The notes under the pieces: model-generated
The model's input: only the letters and a program-made list of their open reading frames with translations
Told to the model about the DNA's origin: nothing
Databases searched by the model: none
Shown: piece after piece, positions 10,846 through 19,145 of the stretch
Numbering within the stretch: position 1 is the first letter of the stretch
Layout of the letters: each line of letters begins with the position of its first letter
Made by a program: the position numbers and the translations under genes
NCBI GenBank assembly: GCA_963722815.1
Contig: CAVROM010000009.1
Location: 310,001-374,000, forward strand
Reading direction: 5' to 3'
DNA from: DASQFQ01 sp963722815
GTDB lineage: Bacteria; Actinomycetota; Thermoleophilia; Solirubrobacterales; Solirubrobacteraceae
DNA length: 64,000 nucleotides

Positions 10846-11193
10846 ATGGGATTCATGGACAAGGCGAAGAAAATGGCCGAGCAGGCGCAGGCCAAGCTGG
10901 ACGAGGTGCAGGGCCAGATCAACAAATCATCCCCACCCACCCAGCAGCAAGACGGCCCGGTGGTCGAGTACGACAAGCACGGCCGCCCGATTCAGCCCGC
11001 GCCGGTGACGCCCGACGCGCCGCCCGTGGCGACCTCGAGCCCGCCGCCCGCAGCGACCCCGGGCGTGCCGCCCACGGAGCCCGCGGAGCCGGAGGCCGGC
11101 CCGACGCCCGACCCGTCCGCGCCGAAGACCCCGGGGACGCCGCCCGCGGCAGGCTCGCAAGGCCTCACGAGCGGCGATCCGCTAGCGGGCTGA
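10846..11193 (+). CDS. Hypothetical Pro-rich low-complexity protein (115 aa)
   Basis: The N-terminus (MGFMDKAKKMAEQAQAKLDE) is a charged amphipathic helix like those of small actinobacterial stress or phage-shock-associated proteins. The remaining 75 residues are Pro/Ala/Thr/Glu-rich and probably disordered. No signal peptide or membrane segment. A TTGAAT hexamer (10832-10837) lies 8 nt before the ATG, consistent with a leaderless transcript independent of the upstream genes. Function unknown. Confidence 0.6.
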   Translation: MGFMDKAKKMAEQAQAKLDEVQGQINKSSPPTQQQDGPVVEYDKHGRPIQPAPVTPDAPPVATSSPPPAATPGVPPTEPAEPEAGPTPDPSAPKTPGTPPAAGSQGLTSGDPLAG

Positions 11194-11212
11194 CCCTGCG
11201 AGAATGCGCTTC

Positions 11213-12079
11213 ATGCGCCCCTACCAAGGCCTGCTGACCGCGATGGTCACGCCGTTCCGCGCGGACCGCGAGGTCAATGAGGAGGCTGCAGTTGCGCTCG
11301 GCCGCTATCTGCTGCAGCATGGCTCCGACGGGCTCGTGGTGGCCGGCACGACCGGCGAGGGCGCGACGCTGAGCGACGAGGAGCTGACCGAGCTCGTGCG
11401 CGTGATCGCGGGTGAGCTGGGCTCCGAGGGCTCCGTGGTGGCCGGCGCGGGCACCAACGACACCCGCCACGCGGTCCACCTCACCGAGGCCGTGATCGCG
11501 GCGGGCGCCCAGGCCGTGCTGTCGGTCACGCCCTACTACAACAAGCCGAACCGGCGCGGGATCGTGCGGCACTTCGAGGAGGTCGCGCGCGCGGCGGACG
11601 GCACCCCGGTGATCCTCTACAACATCCCGGGTCGCACGGCCGTCAACATGCCGCCCGATCTGCTCGCCGAGCTGGCTCAGATCGACGGCATCGTGGCGGT
11701 CAAGCAGGCCAACTCCGACGAGCTGCAGCCGATCGACGGGCTCGCCGTGCTGGCCGGCAACGACGACATCCTGGCGCGGAATCTGGACATGGGTGGCGCC
11801 GGCGGCATCTGCGTCGCCTCGCACATCGTCGGGCCGGAGATGAAGCGCCTGTTCGACGAGCCCGAGGCGCGGGCGGAGATCGACGCGTCGCTGCGCGACG
11901 TCTACGCCACGCTGTTCCTGACGGCCAGCCCGACCTGCACCAAGGCGGCGCTGAACCTGATGGGGTTGGAGGCGGGGCCGTGCCGGCTGCCGATGGTCGA
12001 CGCCGACGAGGGCGAGACCGCGGAGGTCCGCGCGATGCTCGAGCGCCACGGGCTGCTCCAGCGGGCCGCCACAGCGTGA
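11213..12079 (+). CDS. dapA: 4-hydroxy-tetrahydrodipicolinate synthase
   Basis: 288 residues from the ATG at 11213. All DapA hallmarks are present: TTGEG at 46-50, the catalytic-triad tyrosine in VTPYYNKP (Y109), the proton-relay Y136 in YNIPGRT with R141, and the Schiff-base lysine K164 in AVKQANSD. It condenses pyruvate with aspartate semialdehyde at the entry to diaminopimelate/lysine synthesis. An earlier in-frame ATG at 11204 is less likely because a GAGAAT hexamer (11200-11205) overlaps it and sits 7 nt before 11213. It overlaps the downstream rnj start by 4 bp (GTGA). Confidence 0.96.
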   Translation: MRPYQGLLTAMVTPFRADREVNEEAAVALGRYLLQHGSDGLVVAGTTGEGATLSDEELTELVRVIAGELGSEGSVVAGAGTNDTRHAVHLTEAVIAAGAQAVLSVTPYYNKPNRRGIVRHFEEVARAADGTPVILYNIPGRTAVNMPPDLLAELAQIDGIVAVKQANSDELQPIDGLAVLAGNDDILARNLDMGGAGGICVASHIVGPEMKRLFDEPEARAEIDASLRDVYATLFLTASPTCTKAALNLMGLEAGPCRLPMVDADEGETAEVRAMLERHGLLQRAATA

Positions 12080-13743
12080 GCGGCACTCTGCGCGTCCTCC
12101 CGCTGGGGGGTGTCGGCGAGATCGGCAAGAACATGACCGTCGTCGAGTACGACGGCAAGATCGTCGTGGTCGACTGCGGGCTCCGCTTCCCGACCGCCGA
12201 GATGATGGGCATCGACCTCGTGCTGCCGGACTTCACGTACCTGCGGGAGCACGTCGAGGACATCGAGGCGATCGTCATCACCCACGGGCACGAGGACCAC
12301 ATCGGCGCGCTGCCGTGGGTGCTGCGGGACCTGGGGGAGACGGCGGTGCCCGTGATCTACGGCGGGCAGCTGACGATCGCCATGGGCCGCTCCAAGCTCG
12401 ACGAGCACCGGCTGCGCGAGGCGAATCTCGAGGTGCTCCCGACCGGCCAGAAGGTGCAGGCCGGCCCGTTCGAGATCGAGCTCGTCCACCTCACGCACTC
12501 GATCCCGGACATGGTCGGGGTGATCCTGCGCTGCGAGCTCGGGACCGTGCTGTTCACCGGCGACTACAAGTTCGACCAGACGCCGGTCGGGGGCGCTCCC
12601 GCAGACGTCTCCCGGCTGGCGGAGCTGGGCCGCGACGGGGTGCTGCTGCTGTGCGGCGATTCGACGAACGCGGATCGGCCGGGGACATCGGTTTCCGAGA
12701 GTGTCGTCGGGCCGAACCTGGAGCGCGTGTTCGCGCGCTGTCAGGGCCGGATCGTGACGACCTCGTTCGCCTCGAACATCCACCGCGTGCAGCAGGTCGT
12801 CGACGCTGCCGTGTCGCTGCAGCGCAAGGTCTGCCTGGTCGGGCGGTCGATGCGCAAGAACGTGAACATCGGGCGCACGCTCGGCCACATCGTCGTGCCG
12901 GAGGGGACGCTGATCCCGCCGCGCGAGCTGGACAACTGGCCCGACGACCGCGTGGTCATCATCTCGACGGGGTCGCAGGGGGAGCCTCTGAGCGCGCTGC
13001 GTCGCATGGCCTACCGCGACCATCCGCAGATCGAGCTGCACGAGGGCGACACCGTCGTGTTCAGCGCGACCCCGATCCCCGGCAACGAGCGGGCCGTCAA
13101 CGAGACGATCGACCGGCTCTACCAGATCGGCTGCGAAGTGATCACCCCACGCGACGAGGCGATCCACGCGTCCGGGCACGGCTATCAGGAGGAGCTGAAG
13201 CTGATGCTCAACCTGACCCGGCCCAAGTACGTCATGCCGGTCCACGGCGACTTCAAGCGCGTCCGGATCCACTCGCAGCTCGCCCAGGCGGTCGGCGTGC
13301 CGCCTGAGAACATCTTCCAGGGCGAGAACGGGCTGCCGCTGGAGATCACCGCCTCAGGCGCGTCCTGGGGCGAACGCGAGACCGCGGGGATGATCTTCGT
13401 CGACGGGGTCGACATCGGAGACGTCGCCGACGTCGCCCTGCGCGACCGCCGGATGCTGAGCGCCGACGGGATCTTCATCATCGTCGCGACCGTGTCCGAG
13501 CAGGACGGCTCGTCGGTCGTCGCGCCGGAGGTCCTAGCGCGAGGCGTGCCGTTCCTCGACGGGAACGCGGCCTTCGTCGACGACCTCCGCGAGGCGGTGG
13601 AGGACTCCCTGGACCGAGCCGCCTCCGAGCGGATCACGGAGATCGACGTGCTCGAGTCGATGCTCCACGACGACCTCGCGAGCTTCATCTACGAGAAGCT
13701 CAAGCGGCGCCCGATGGTACTGCCGGTCGTCGTCGAGGTCTAG
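12076..13743 (+). CDS. rnj: Ribonuclease J
   Basis: 555 residues from a GTG overlapping the dapA stop. Opens LRVLPLGGVGEIGKNMTVVE, the standard RNase J N-terminus, with the metallo-beta-lactamase metal motif HGHEDH at residues 70-75 (H70, H72, D74, H75). FTGDYKFDQTPVGG and the beta-CASP region (SFASNIHRVQQVVDAA, then STGSQGEPLSALRRMAY) follow, as does VHGDFKR. It is a combined endonuclease and 5'-3' exonuclease in mRNA decay and rRNA maturation. The dapA-rnj pairing is common in actinobacteria. A hairpin follows the stop. Confidence 0.96.
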   Translation: MSGTLRVLPLGGVGEIGKNMTVVEYDGKIVVVDCGLRFPTAEMMGIDLVLPDFTYLREHVEDIEAIVITHGHEDHIGALPWVLRDLGETAVPVIYGGQLTIAMGRSKLDEHRLREANLEVLPTGQKVQAGPFEIELVHLTHSIPDMVGVILRCELGTVLFTGDYKFDQTPVGGAPADVSRLAELGRDGVLLLCGDSTNADRPGTSVSESVVGPNLERVFARCQGRIVTTSFASNIHRVQQVVDAAVSLQRKVCLVGRSMRKNVNIGRTLGHIVVPEGTLIPPRELDNWPDDRVVIISTGSQGEPLSALRRMAYRDHPQIELHEGDTVVFSATPIPGNERAVNETIDRLYQIGCEVITPRDEAIHASGHGYQEELKLMLNLTRPKYVMPVHGDFKRVRIHSQLAQAVGVPPENIFQGENGLPLEITASGASWGERETAGMIFVDGVDIGDVADVALRDRRMLSADGIFIIVATVSEQDGSSVVAPEVLARGVPFLDGNAAFVDDLREAVEDSLDRAASERITEIDVLESMLHDDLASFIYEKLKRRPMVLPVVVEV

Positions 13744-13765
13744 CCGGCGAGTCAGCGCTCGCCGG
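13744..13765. terminator. Hairpin between convergent genes (rnj / MFS)
   Basis: A perfect 8-bp stem, CCGGCGAG / CTCGCCGG, with the loop TCAGCG starts one base after the rnj stop and also covers the last codons of the convergent MFS gene. There is no T-tract on either side, so it would be a weak intrinsic or Rho-assisted bidirectional terminator. Confidence 0.5.
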
Positions 13766-15051
13766 TCTCGAACGAGACCTCGCGCGGATCGGTCGGGCGG
13801 CGGAGGTCCGGCGCGATCGGCGCCTCATGATCGCTGCTCCGGCGCGCCGGGTGTTTGAGCCGGAGGCCGCGGAGGGTGCCGAGCGCCACGACGACGAGTA
13901 GCAGCGTGCCCGCACCCGCGACGGCGTACGCGGTGCGAGGCGAGCCGACGGCCGTGAGGACACCACCGATCAGGTAGCCCACGCCCGGCATCGCGGCTAG
14001 CGCCGACTCGAGCAGGCCGACGACCCGCGCCTGGTAGTCCTGCGGCGTCGCCTCCTGCAACGCGGTCATCACCGATACCCACTGGATGCCGTTGCCGATG
14101 CCACCGAGTACGGAGAGGAGACACGCGTAAAAGAGGCTCTGCGCGGCCGCCATCCCGAGGTAGGCGAGGCCGATCGCCGCGGTCGAGAGCAGGATGAGGC
14201 CCGCCGCGGAGCGGTTGCGCACCGCGACGAAGAGGATGCTGCCGGCGACGATCCCGGCGCCCCACGACGCGAGCAGCATGCCGAAGCCGGCGCTCGTCGT
14301 CCCAAGGCTCTCCTTCGCGTAGATCACCTCGATGGGGATGACCAGCGTGAAGAGGATCAGCGCGACCGACTGGCCGCCGAGCAGCAGGCGGACCCGCGGT
14401 TCGCGCCGGGCGTAGGCGAGGCCGCTGCGGAGGCGTTCGAGCGTTCGTTGCGGCTCACCGTGGGGCCTGGGCAGGTTCTTTGTGAGGCCGAGCACGATCG
14501 CGATGACCACGAACGATGCGGCGTCGGCGAGCAGTGCCGCCGCCAGCCCGACCTCCGAGATCAGCAGGCCCGCCAGCGCGGAACCGCCCACGGCGGCCAA
14601 CGCGAAGCCGATGTTGAGCAGCGCGTTGCCCTCACGCAGCAGGTGCACCGGCTGGAGGATGCTCGCGATCGCGCCCCGCGTGAGCGCGCGAGCCGTGACC
14701 GCGATGGCTCCATCGACGAGCGCGAGCACGAGGACCAAGATCAGGGCGAAGTCTGTCGTCGAGATCAGGGCCAGTGCGGCGAAGACGAGCGCCTCAATCA
14801 CGTAGAGCCACGGCAGCGATGCGGCGCACGGGGGTCCGGTCGAGCCGGGCCGTGAAGAACGGCGCGATCAGCGCGGGGAGGAACTTCCCGGCCAGGAAGA
14901 GCGCTGCCGTGGGGGCGACCTCGCCGGTTTTGTCATAAACGAGGACGGCCAGCGCGACGATGGCGAAGCTGTCGCCGAACTCGTTGACCGTATAGGACGC
15001 GAGCATGCGCCCGAACGGCCTCACTGCCAGGGGACGGCGGCGCTCCTTCAC
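13752..15051 (-). pseudogene. MFS transporter, frameshifted
   Basis: Two abutting frames encode one major-facilitator protein. The N-terminal piece (15051 down to 14794, 85 residues from a GTG) has the first helices (ASYTVNEFGDSFAIVALAVL) and the RLDRTPVRRI loop between helices 2 and 3. The C-terminal piece (from 14801 down to 13752) carries the remaining helices. Reading one base over near 14815 restores a continuous RRI-LPWLYVIEALVFAA sequence, so a single-base indel separates them. A TAAGGT hexamer (complement of 15060-15065) sits 8 nt before the start. Either a decayed drug-efflux-type gene or a sequencing error. Confidence 0.8.
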
Positions 15052-15171
15052 GCTCCCGCACCTTACTCAGCGCGCCCTCCAGCGGCCGAACTGGTCGCGC
15101 CTGGACGGATGTTGGACGCCAGTAGGGGGGCAAAGCTCCGTTTTCCCTAAAGAGCGGCCAAAGGCCAACCG

Positions 15172-16564
15172 ATGACGAATAAAGCCGTGACAGGACGTCG
15201 AACGCTTATCTCAGGCATCCACCTGCTGCTCCTGGTTCTCGCCGGGGTGGTGGTCCTTGCCACCAGCGAGGCGCGGGATTGGACTCCGATCGAGATCGTC
15301 CTGCTGCTGCTGGTTCTCGCCATCGGCAGCGACGTCCTCACGATTGAGTTCCGGGGGCTCCGCGTCTCGGGCTCGTTCCTGGCGCTCGTCATCGCGATGG
15401 CGCTGCTCGGTCCTGCCCCGGCGGCTGTCATCGGGGTCGCGGCCACTGGAATCGACGCGATGCTCGTACCGGCGGCCGTGGCACCGGAACCTCATGAACC
15501 TCGCCGTCTGGGCGTGGTTCCCGATCATCGGCGCCCTGCTCATCGAAGCTTGGGCTGGAGAACCGAGCCAGGGCGGCGAGGATGCGCTGGGGTTCGCCGG
15601 CATCGTCGGCGGTCGTGTTCATGATCACGAACTTCCTCAACTTCGTGATGGTGGCGGGCTCGCTGCATCTGTCAGGCGAAGTGTCGTTCCGCGAGAGCCT
15701 GACCTCGGCCTTCCTGACGGTCCTCCCATCACAGTTCGCCACTGCCTTGCTAACGGCGGGTATCGCCTTCAGCTATCAGCGCCTCGGCGTCGGGGCGGTC
15801 GGGTCTCGCGGCCGTTGTGTTGTTCGTCTTTCAGTACCTGCTCAAGGCCGGCGTCGAGGCCTACGACCGCGGCGAGCAGCTCGAGCAGCGGACCACGGAG
15901 CTCGCGTCGCTGCAGTTCGGCCTCATCAACACGGTGATGCAGACGCTCTCGATGCGCGACGCCATGACGGCGCGCCACTCCGCCGCCGTCGCCCGCTACG
16001 CCCGCGAGGTTGCCCGCCTGCTCGGCCTCTCAGAGCAGCGAGCAGGATCTCATCCACACGGCCGGCCTGTTCCACGACATCGGCAAGTTCATCTTCCCCG
16101 ACTCGATTCTCGTCGCCGATCGCAAGCTGACCGACGAGGAGTGGGAGACGGTCAAGCTCCACCCGGAGCAGGGCGCGAAGCTCGTCCGGCGGATCGAGGG
16201 CTATGGCCCCGTCGCCGACATCGTGCTCAGCCACCACGAGCGCATGGACGGTCGCGGCTACCCCTACGGGCTGAGCGGCGAGCAGATCCCGCTCGGCTCG
16301 CGGATCCTCGCAGCCGCCGACACGTACGACGTCATGACCGCGCGCGACTCCTACCGCGACCCGGTCAGCTCCGAGGAGGCGCTCGCTGAGCTTCGCCGCG
16401 TCGCCGGCTCGCAGCTCGATGAGATGGTGGTCGACACGTTCGTCGAGATGATCGAGCAATACGGCGTGGCATTCCGCCACACGGATGAGACGGACTTCGA
16501 GCGCGAACTCGCATTCGAGCGCCGCGTGAAGGACTACGCCCGGCCGAAGGTGGCCGCCGCGTGA
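15172..16564 (+). pseudogene. HD-GYP domain membrane protein, multiply frameshifted
   Basis: One gene is spread over three frames with about four shifts (near 15475, 15600, 15805 and 16035). In order: membrane helices (ISGIHLLLLVLAGVVVLA, LALVIAMALLGPAP), PWHRNLMNLAVWAWFPIIGA, ITNFLNFVMVAGSLHLSGEV, VVLFVFQYLLKAGVEAYDRG, then an HD domain (FHDIGKFIFPDSIL) and HHERMDGRGYPYGL, the GYP signature. Intact members are sensor-like cyclic-di-GMP phosphodiesterases with a putative N-terminal membrane sensor. As written no full-length product can be made. The shifts may be sequencing errors rather than decay. Confidence 0.8.
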
Positions 16565-16612
16565 GCGTGGACGGATGTCCGGTACTGAAGCGCGACGCCG
16601 CTGCCGTTAACG

Positions 16613-16643
16613 AGAACGAGCGCCCTAGCGAGGCGCTCGTTCT
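16613..16643. terminator. 12-bp perfect inverted repeat
   Basis: AGAACGAGCGCC and its exact complement GGCGCTCGTTCT flank the loop CTAGCGA, 49 bases after the HD-GYP stop. There is no T-run after it, so it may be a factor-assisted terminator or RNA 3'-end stabiliser for the HD-GYP transcript. Confidence 0.55.
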
Positions 16644-16831
16644 GAAAGTTGTTGAAGTCAAGGTGTCCGTACCTGGGTATTGCTAACCGCGCCAGCCCAT
16701 TGATCTACCCCCTCTTTCGCCCCCTGCCTGGGTGCTGCAACACCCGGCTTGGCGGTAGTGCTTGCTCTCGACAGTGAGCACTGTAGAGCGGGGGTACCCG
16801 GACCCTGTATAGGACATACGTCCAGAAGTGC

Positions 16832-16865
16832 GAGCCCTCGGTTTAGTCGCCGGGGGCTCTTTTTT
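16832..16865 (+). terminator. Rho-independent terminator
   Basis: The 10-bp stem GAGCCCTCGG / CCGGGGGCTC (one G-U pair) with an 8-base loop is followed directly by six T residues (16860-16865). This is the clearest intrinsic terminator in the window, oriented for + strand transcription, yet no + strand gene ends just before it. That hints at a short transcript starting inside the intergenic region. Confidence 0.75.
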
Positions 16866-16915
16866 GGCGTATCCCGACGCAGAGCCAAGAATGGGTCAGC
16901 GCGCCGACAAACGGG

Positions 16916-16957
16916 GTGTCCACACGAAGTGTCCAGAATGCGTCCAGAGAGTGTCCA
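16916..16957. repeat. Four GTGTCCA-type direct repeats
   Basis: GTGTCCA occurs at 16916, 16929 and 16951, with a GCGTCCA variant at 16940. Spacings are 13, 11 and 11 bases, close to one helical turn each, so all copies face the same side of the DNA. The array lies about 55 bp beyond the 3' end of the histidine kinase gene. It could be a binding array for a response regulator or a recombinase, or chance. Confidence 0.5.
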
Positions 16958-17011
16958 TCAAGGGCTGCAATCGACCCTTCGCACCCCCCGAACGGGTGTG
17001 CGCGTGGGCGC

Positions 17012-18439
17012 TCAGGCGGATGTCTCAGACGGAAAGCGGACGACGAAACGGGCCCCGCGGCCGTCCAGCGGGTCCTCGAGAGTGACCGTCCCGTGGTGCG
17101 ACTCCGCCACCGCCCGCACGATCGCGAGCCCCAGCCCGGACGACCCCGACCGGTCGCCGGCCCCGCGGAAGAAGCGCTCGAACACCTTGTCGTGAAGCTC
17201 CGGCGGGATCCCCGGGCCGTCGTCCTCGACCGAGAACACCACCTGGCCGTTCACGCGCTCGACCGACGCCTCGACCGCCGTCCCCGGGTCGGTGTGGCGC
17301 AGCGCGTTTTCCATCAGGTTCAGAGCCAGGCGGTGGAGCTCGTCTCGCGCCCCCGACACAACCGCTCCCGCGGGGGCGGAGACCGTGATGTCGTGCCCCT
17401 CGGACACCGGCTCGAGCTCGCCTGCCGCCTCGGTGACCACGTCGGCCACGTCCACCGGCTCGTGCCGCGTGATCCGTCCCGCGTCGGCGCGCGCCAGCAG
17501 CAGCAGGTCCGCGACCAGCCGCCGCATCCGCCGCGATGACCGCAACGCCGAGGCGGCCGCCTCCCGCTGCTCGCCCGTCAGAACCTCCTCCAAAAGCTCC
17601 AGGTTCGCCAGCACGGACGTCAGCGGCGTCCGCAGCTCGTGCGAGGCATCAGCCACGAACTCGCGCTGGCGCATCAGCGTCGCCTCCGTCTCCGAGCGCG
17701 CGCCGTCGAGCGCGTGGAGCATCCCGTCCAGCGTCCGCGCCAGCTCGGCGACCTCGTCTTCGGCCTCGGGGTGCGGAATCCGGCGGGAGGGGTCGCGGGT
17801 GCGCTCGATCGTGCGCGCGGTCTCTGTCAGCTCCGCGATCGGGGTCATCGCCCGCCGGGCGGTAGCGACACCCGCCAGCAGCGCCAGCATCGTCCCGCCG
17901 ACCACGCCGAGCCCGAGGAAAAAGCGCACGCGGTTGGCGGTCGCCTCGACGTCCGAGAGCCGCCGCGCGTACTGCACGAACGCCACGCCGCCCACCGGGT
18001 CCACGTTCACCCGCCGCGACTCCACGCGGAACCCCGCGAACTCCAGCGTCGTCTTCAGCGGAGGCGAGAGATACGGCGCGTCCGGCGAGGCCTGGATGAC
18101 CGTGTTGTCCTCGGTCACGACCCGCACGACCGCGTGCTGCGCGCTCGCGTACGCGCCCAGGTTCGGCCCGGAGTACCTCAGCGCCGGCTTCCCGTTCTTC
18201 GAGACAACCCGGAGGTTGGTCTGCTTCGCCAGCTGGTCGGCCGCCTCGGCCACCTGCTGGTTGAAGTCGGCCTGGATCCGCCGTGTCGTCAGGACGCCCA
18301 CGATCACGGCGAACCCGAGCAGGATCACCAGCGTCAGCGCCGCGGAGCCGCCGGCCAGCCGCCAGCGGATCGGGAGCCGCTTATACGCGGAGGACGTAGC
18401 CCGCGCCGCGGACCGTGTGAAGGAGCCTTGGTTCGCCAC
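17012..18439 (-). CDS. Sensor histidine kinase
   Basis: 475 residues: first membrane helix at about 34-52 (ALTLVILLGFAVIVGVL), an extracytoplasmic sensor region to about 170, second helix at about 173-194, HAMP linker, HisKA box FVADASHELRTPLTSV with the phosphoacceptor H267, and an HATPase domain with N, G1 and G2 boxes (LMENALRHTDPG, VEDDGPGIPPEL, SSGLGLAIVRAV). The GTG start lies inside the response-regulator gene (59-bp overlap), because no other start exists in frame before the first helix. It forms a two-component system with the regulator. The signal is unknown. Confidence 0.93.
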   Translation of the reverse strand: MANQGSFTRSAARATSSAYKRLPIRWRLAGGSAALTLVILLGFAVIVGVLTTRRIQADFNQQVAEAADQLAKQTNLRVVSKNGKPALRYSGPNLGAYASAQHAVVRVVTEDNTVIQASPDAPYLSPPLKTTLEFAGFRVESRRVNVDPVGGVAFVQYARRLSDVEATANRVRFFLGLGVVGGTMLALLAGVATARRAMTPIAELTETARTIERTRDPSRRIPHPEAEDEVAELARTLDGMLHALDGARSETEATLMRQREFVADASHELRTPLTSVLANLELLEEVLTGEQREAAASALRSSRRMRRLVADLLLLARADAGRITRHEPVDVADVVTEAAGELEPVSEGHDITVSAPAGAVVSGARDELHRLALNLMENALRHTDPGTAVEASVERVNGQVVFSVEDDGPGIPPELHDKVFERFFRGAGDRSGSSGLGLAIVRAVAESHHGTVTLEDPLDGRGARFVVRFPSETSA

Positions 18440-19070
18440 CGGCTTCGAGCTTTCGGCGGAGGTTGGAGACGAACACCTCGATCGTGTTCGTGATGGAGAA
18501 GGGGTCGTAGCCCCACACCTCGTCGAGCAGCCGCTGACGCGAGATCACCAGCCGCTCGTTGCGCATCAGGTACTCGAGCAGCTCGAACTCGCGCTGGGTC
18601 AGGTCGATCGCGCGCTCCCCACGCGATACCTCGTGCGTGTCGGGATTCAAGGTCAGGTCGGCCACCCGCAGCGGCGCCATCCCGCGCGGCGGCCGCCGCC
18701 GCAGCAACGCGCGCATCCGCGCCAGCAGCTCCTGGCGCTCGAACGGCTTGACCAGGTAGTCGTCGGCGCCGACGTCGAGGCCCTCCACGCGCGAGTCCAG
18801 CGCGTCGCGCGCGGTCAGCATCAGGATCGGCGTGTCGTCCTCGTCGCGGCGCAGCTGGCGGGCGACCTCGATGCCGTCCATGCCCGGCAGGCCGAGGTCG
18901 AGGACGATGAGATCCGGCAAGAACGCTTGCGTGTCGTCGAGAGCCTGCGCTCCGTCGTCGGTGAGCTTGACGTCGTAGCCCTCCATGCGCAGCGAGCGCT
19001 GGAGGACCTGGGCGATCTCCTGATCGTCCTCGACGACGAGAATGCGGACGGGACGCTCGGAGGCTTCCAT
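18381..19070 (-). CDS. OmpR/PhoB-family response regulator
   Basis: 229 residues. Receiver domain with acidic pair E14-D15-D16, phosphoacceptor D58 (LIVLDLGLPGMDG) and the conserved lysine in DDYLVKPFERQE. A winged-helix DNA-binding domain follows (LTLNPDTHEVSRG, then DEVWGYDPFSITNTIEVFVS). The ATG at 19070 is preceded 8 nt upstream by TAGTAT (complement of 19079-19084), pointing to a leaderless mRNA. The kinase gene follows with a 59-bp overlap. Target genes are not evident. Confidence 0.95.
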   Translation of the reverse strand: MEASERPVRILVVEDDQEIAQVLQRSLRMEGYDVKLTDDGAQALDDTQAFLPDLIVLDLGLPGMDGIEVARQLRRDEDDTPILMLTARDALDSRVEGLDVGADDYLVKPFERQELLARMRALLRRRPPRGMAPLRVADLTLNPDTHEVSRGERAIDLTQREFELLEYLMRNERLVISRQRLLDEVWGYDPFSITNTIEVFVSNLRRKLEAGGEPRLLHTVRGAGYVLRV

Positions 19071-19145
19071 GCCTACTGATACTAGGCCCGCGGGGTTTGC
19101 ATAGAGGGAACTTTTAGGCGCACGTCGAAGGGGGTCCGGCCCCCC

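Larger units (their letters stand above)
16565..17011. other. 447-bp intergenic region with hairpins, a terminator and short direct repeats
   Basis: Lies between convergent genes. No protein with plausible codon use was found. It contains a 12-bp perfect hairpin (16613-16643), a small GGGTG/CACCC hairpin near 16730-16745, a 6-bp AGTGCT/AGCACT hairpin near 16757-16782, a canonical intrinsic terminator (16832-16865) and four GTGTCCA-type repeats (16916-16957). The stretch of about 100 bp before the terminator could be a small RNA, but I recognise no tRNA, 6S, SRP or tmRNA in it. Confidence 0.5.

Noticed and set aside
11204..11212. ATG at 11204 as the dapA start
   Set aside because: It overlaps the GAGAAT -10 candidate. 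The next ATG gives the usual DapA N-terminus and a 7-nt spacing.
15172..16564. Programmed ribosomal frameshifting in the HD-GYP gene
   Set aside because: Four shifts in different directions at sites without slippery heptamers. Programmed events are normally single; decay or sequencing error fits better.
16650..16870. tRNA, 6S RNA or SRP RNA in the large intergenic region
   Set aside because: No T-loop GGTTCGAATCC-like segment, acceptor stem or CCA end on either strand, and the stems found are too short for the known RNAs. Kept only as a possible unknown small RNA.
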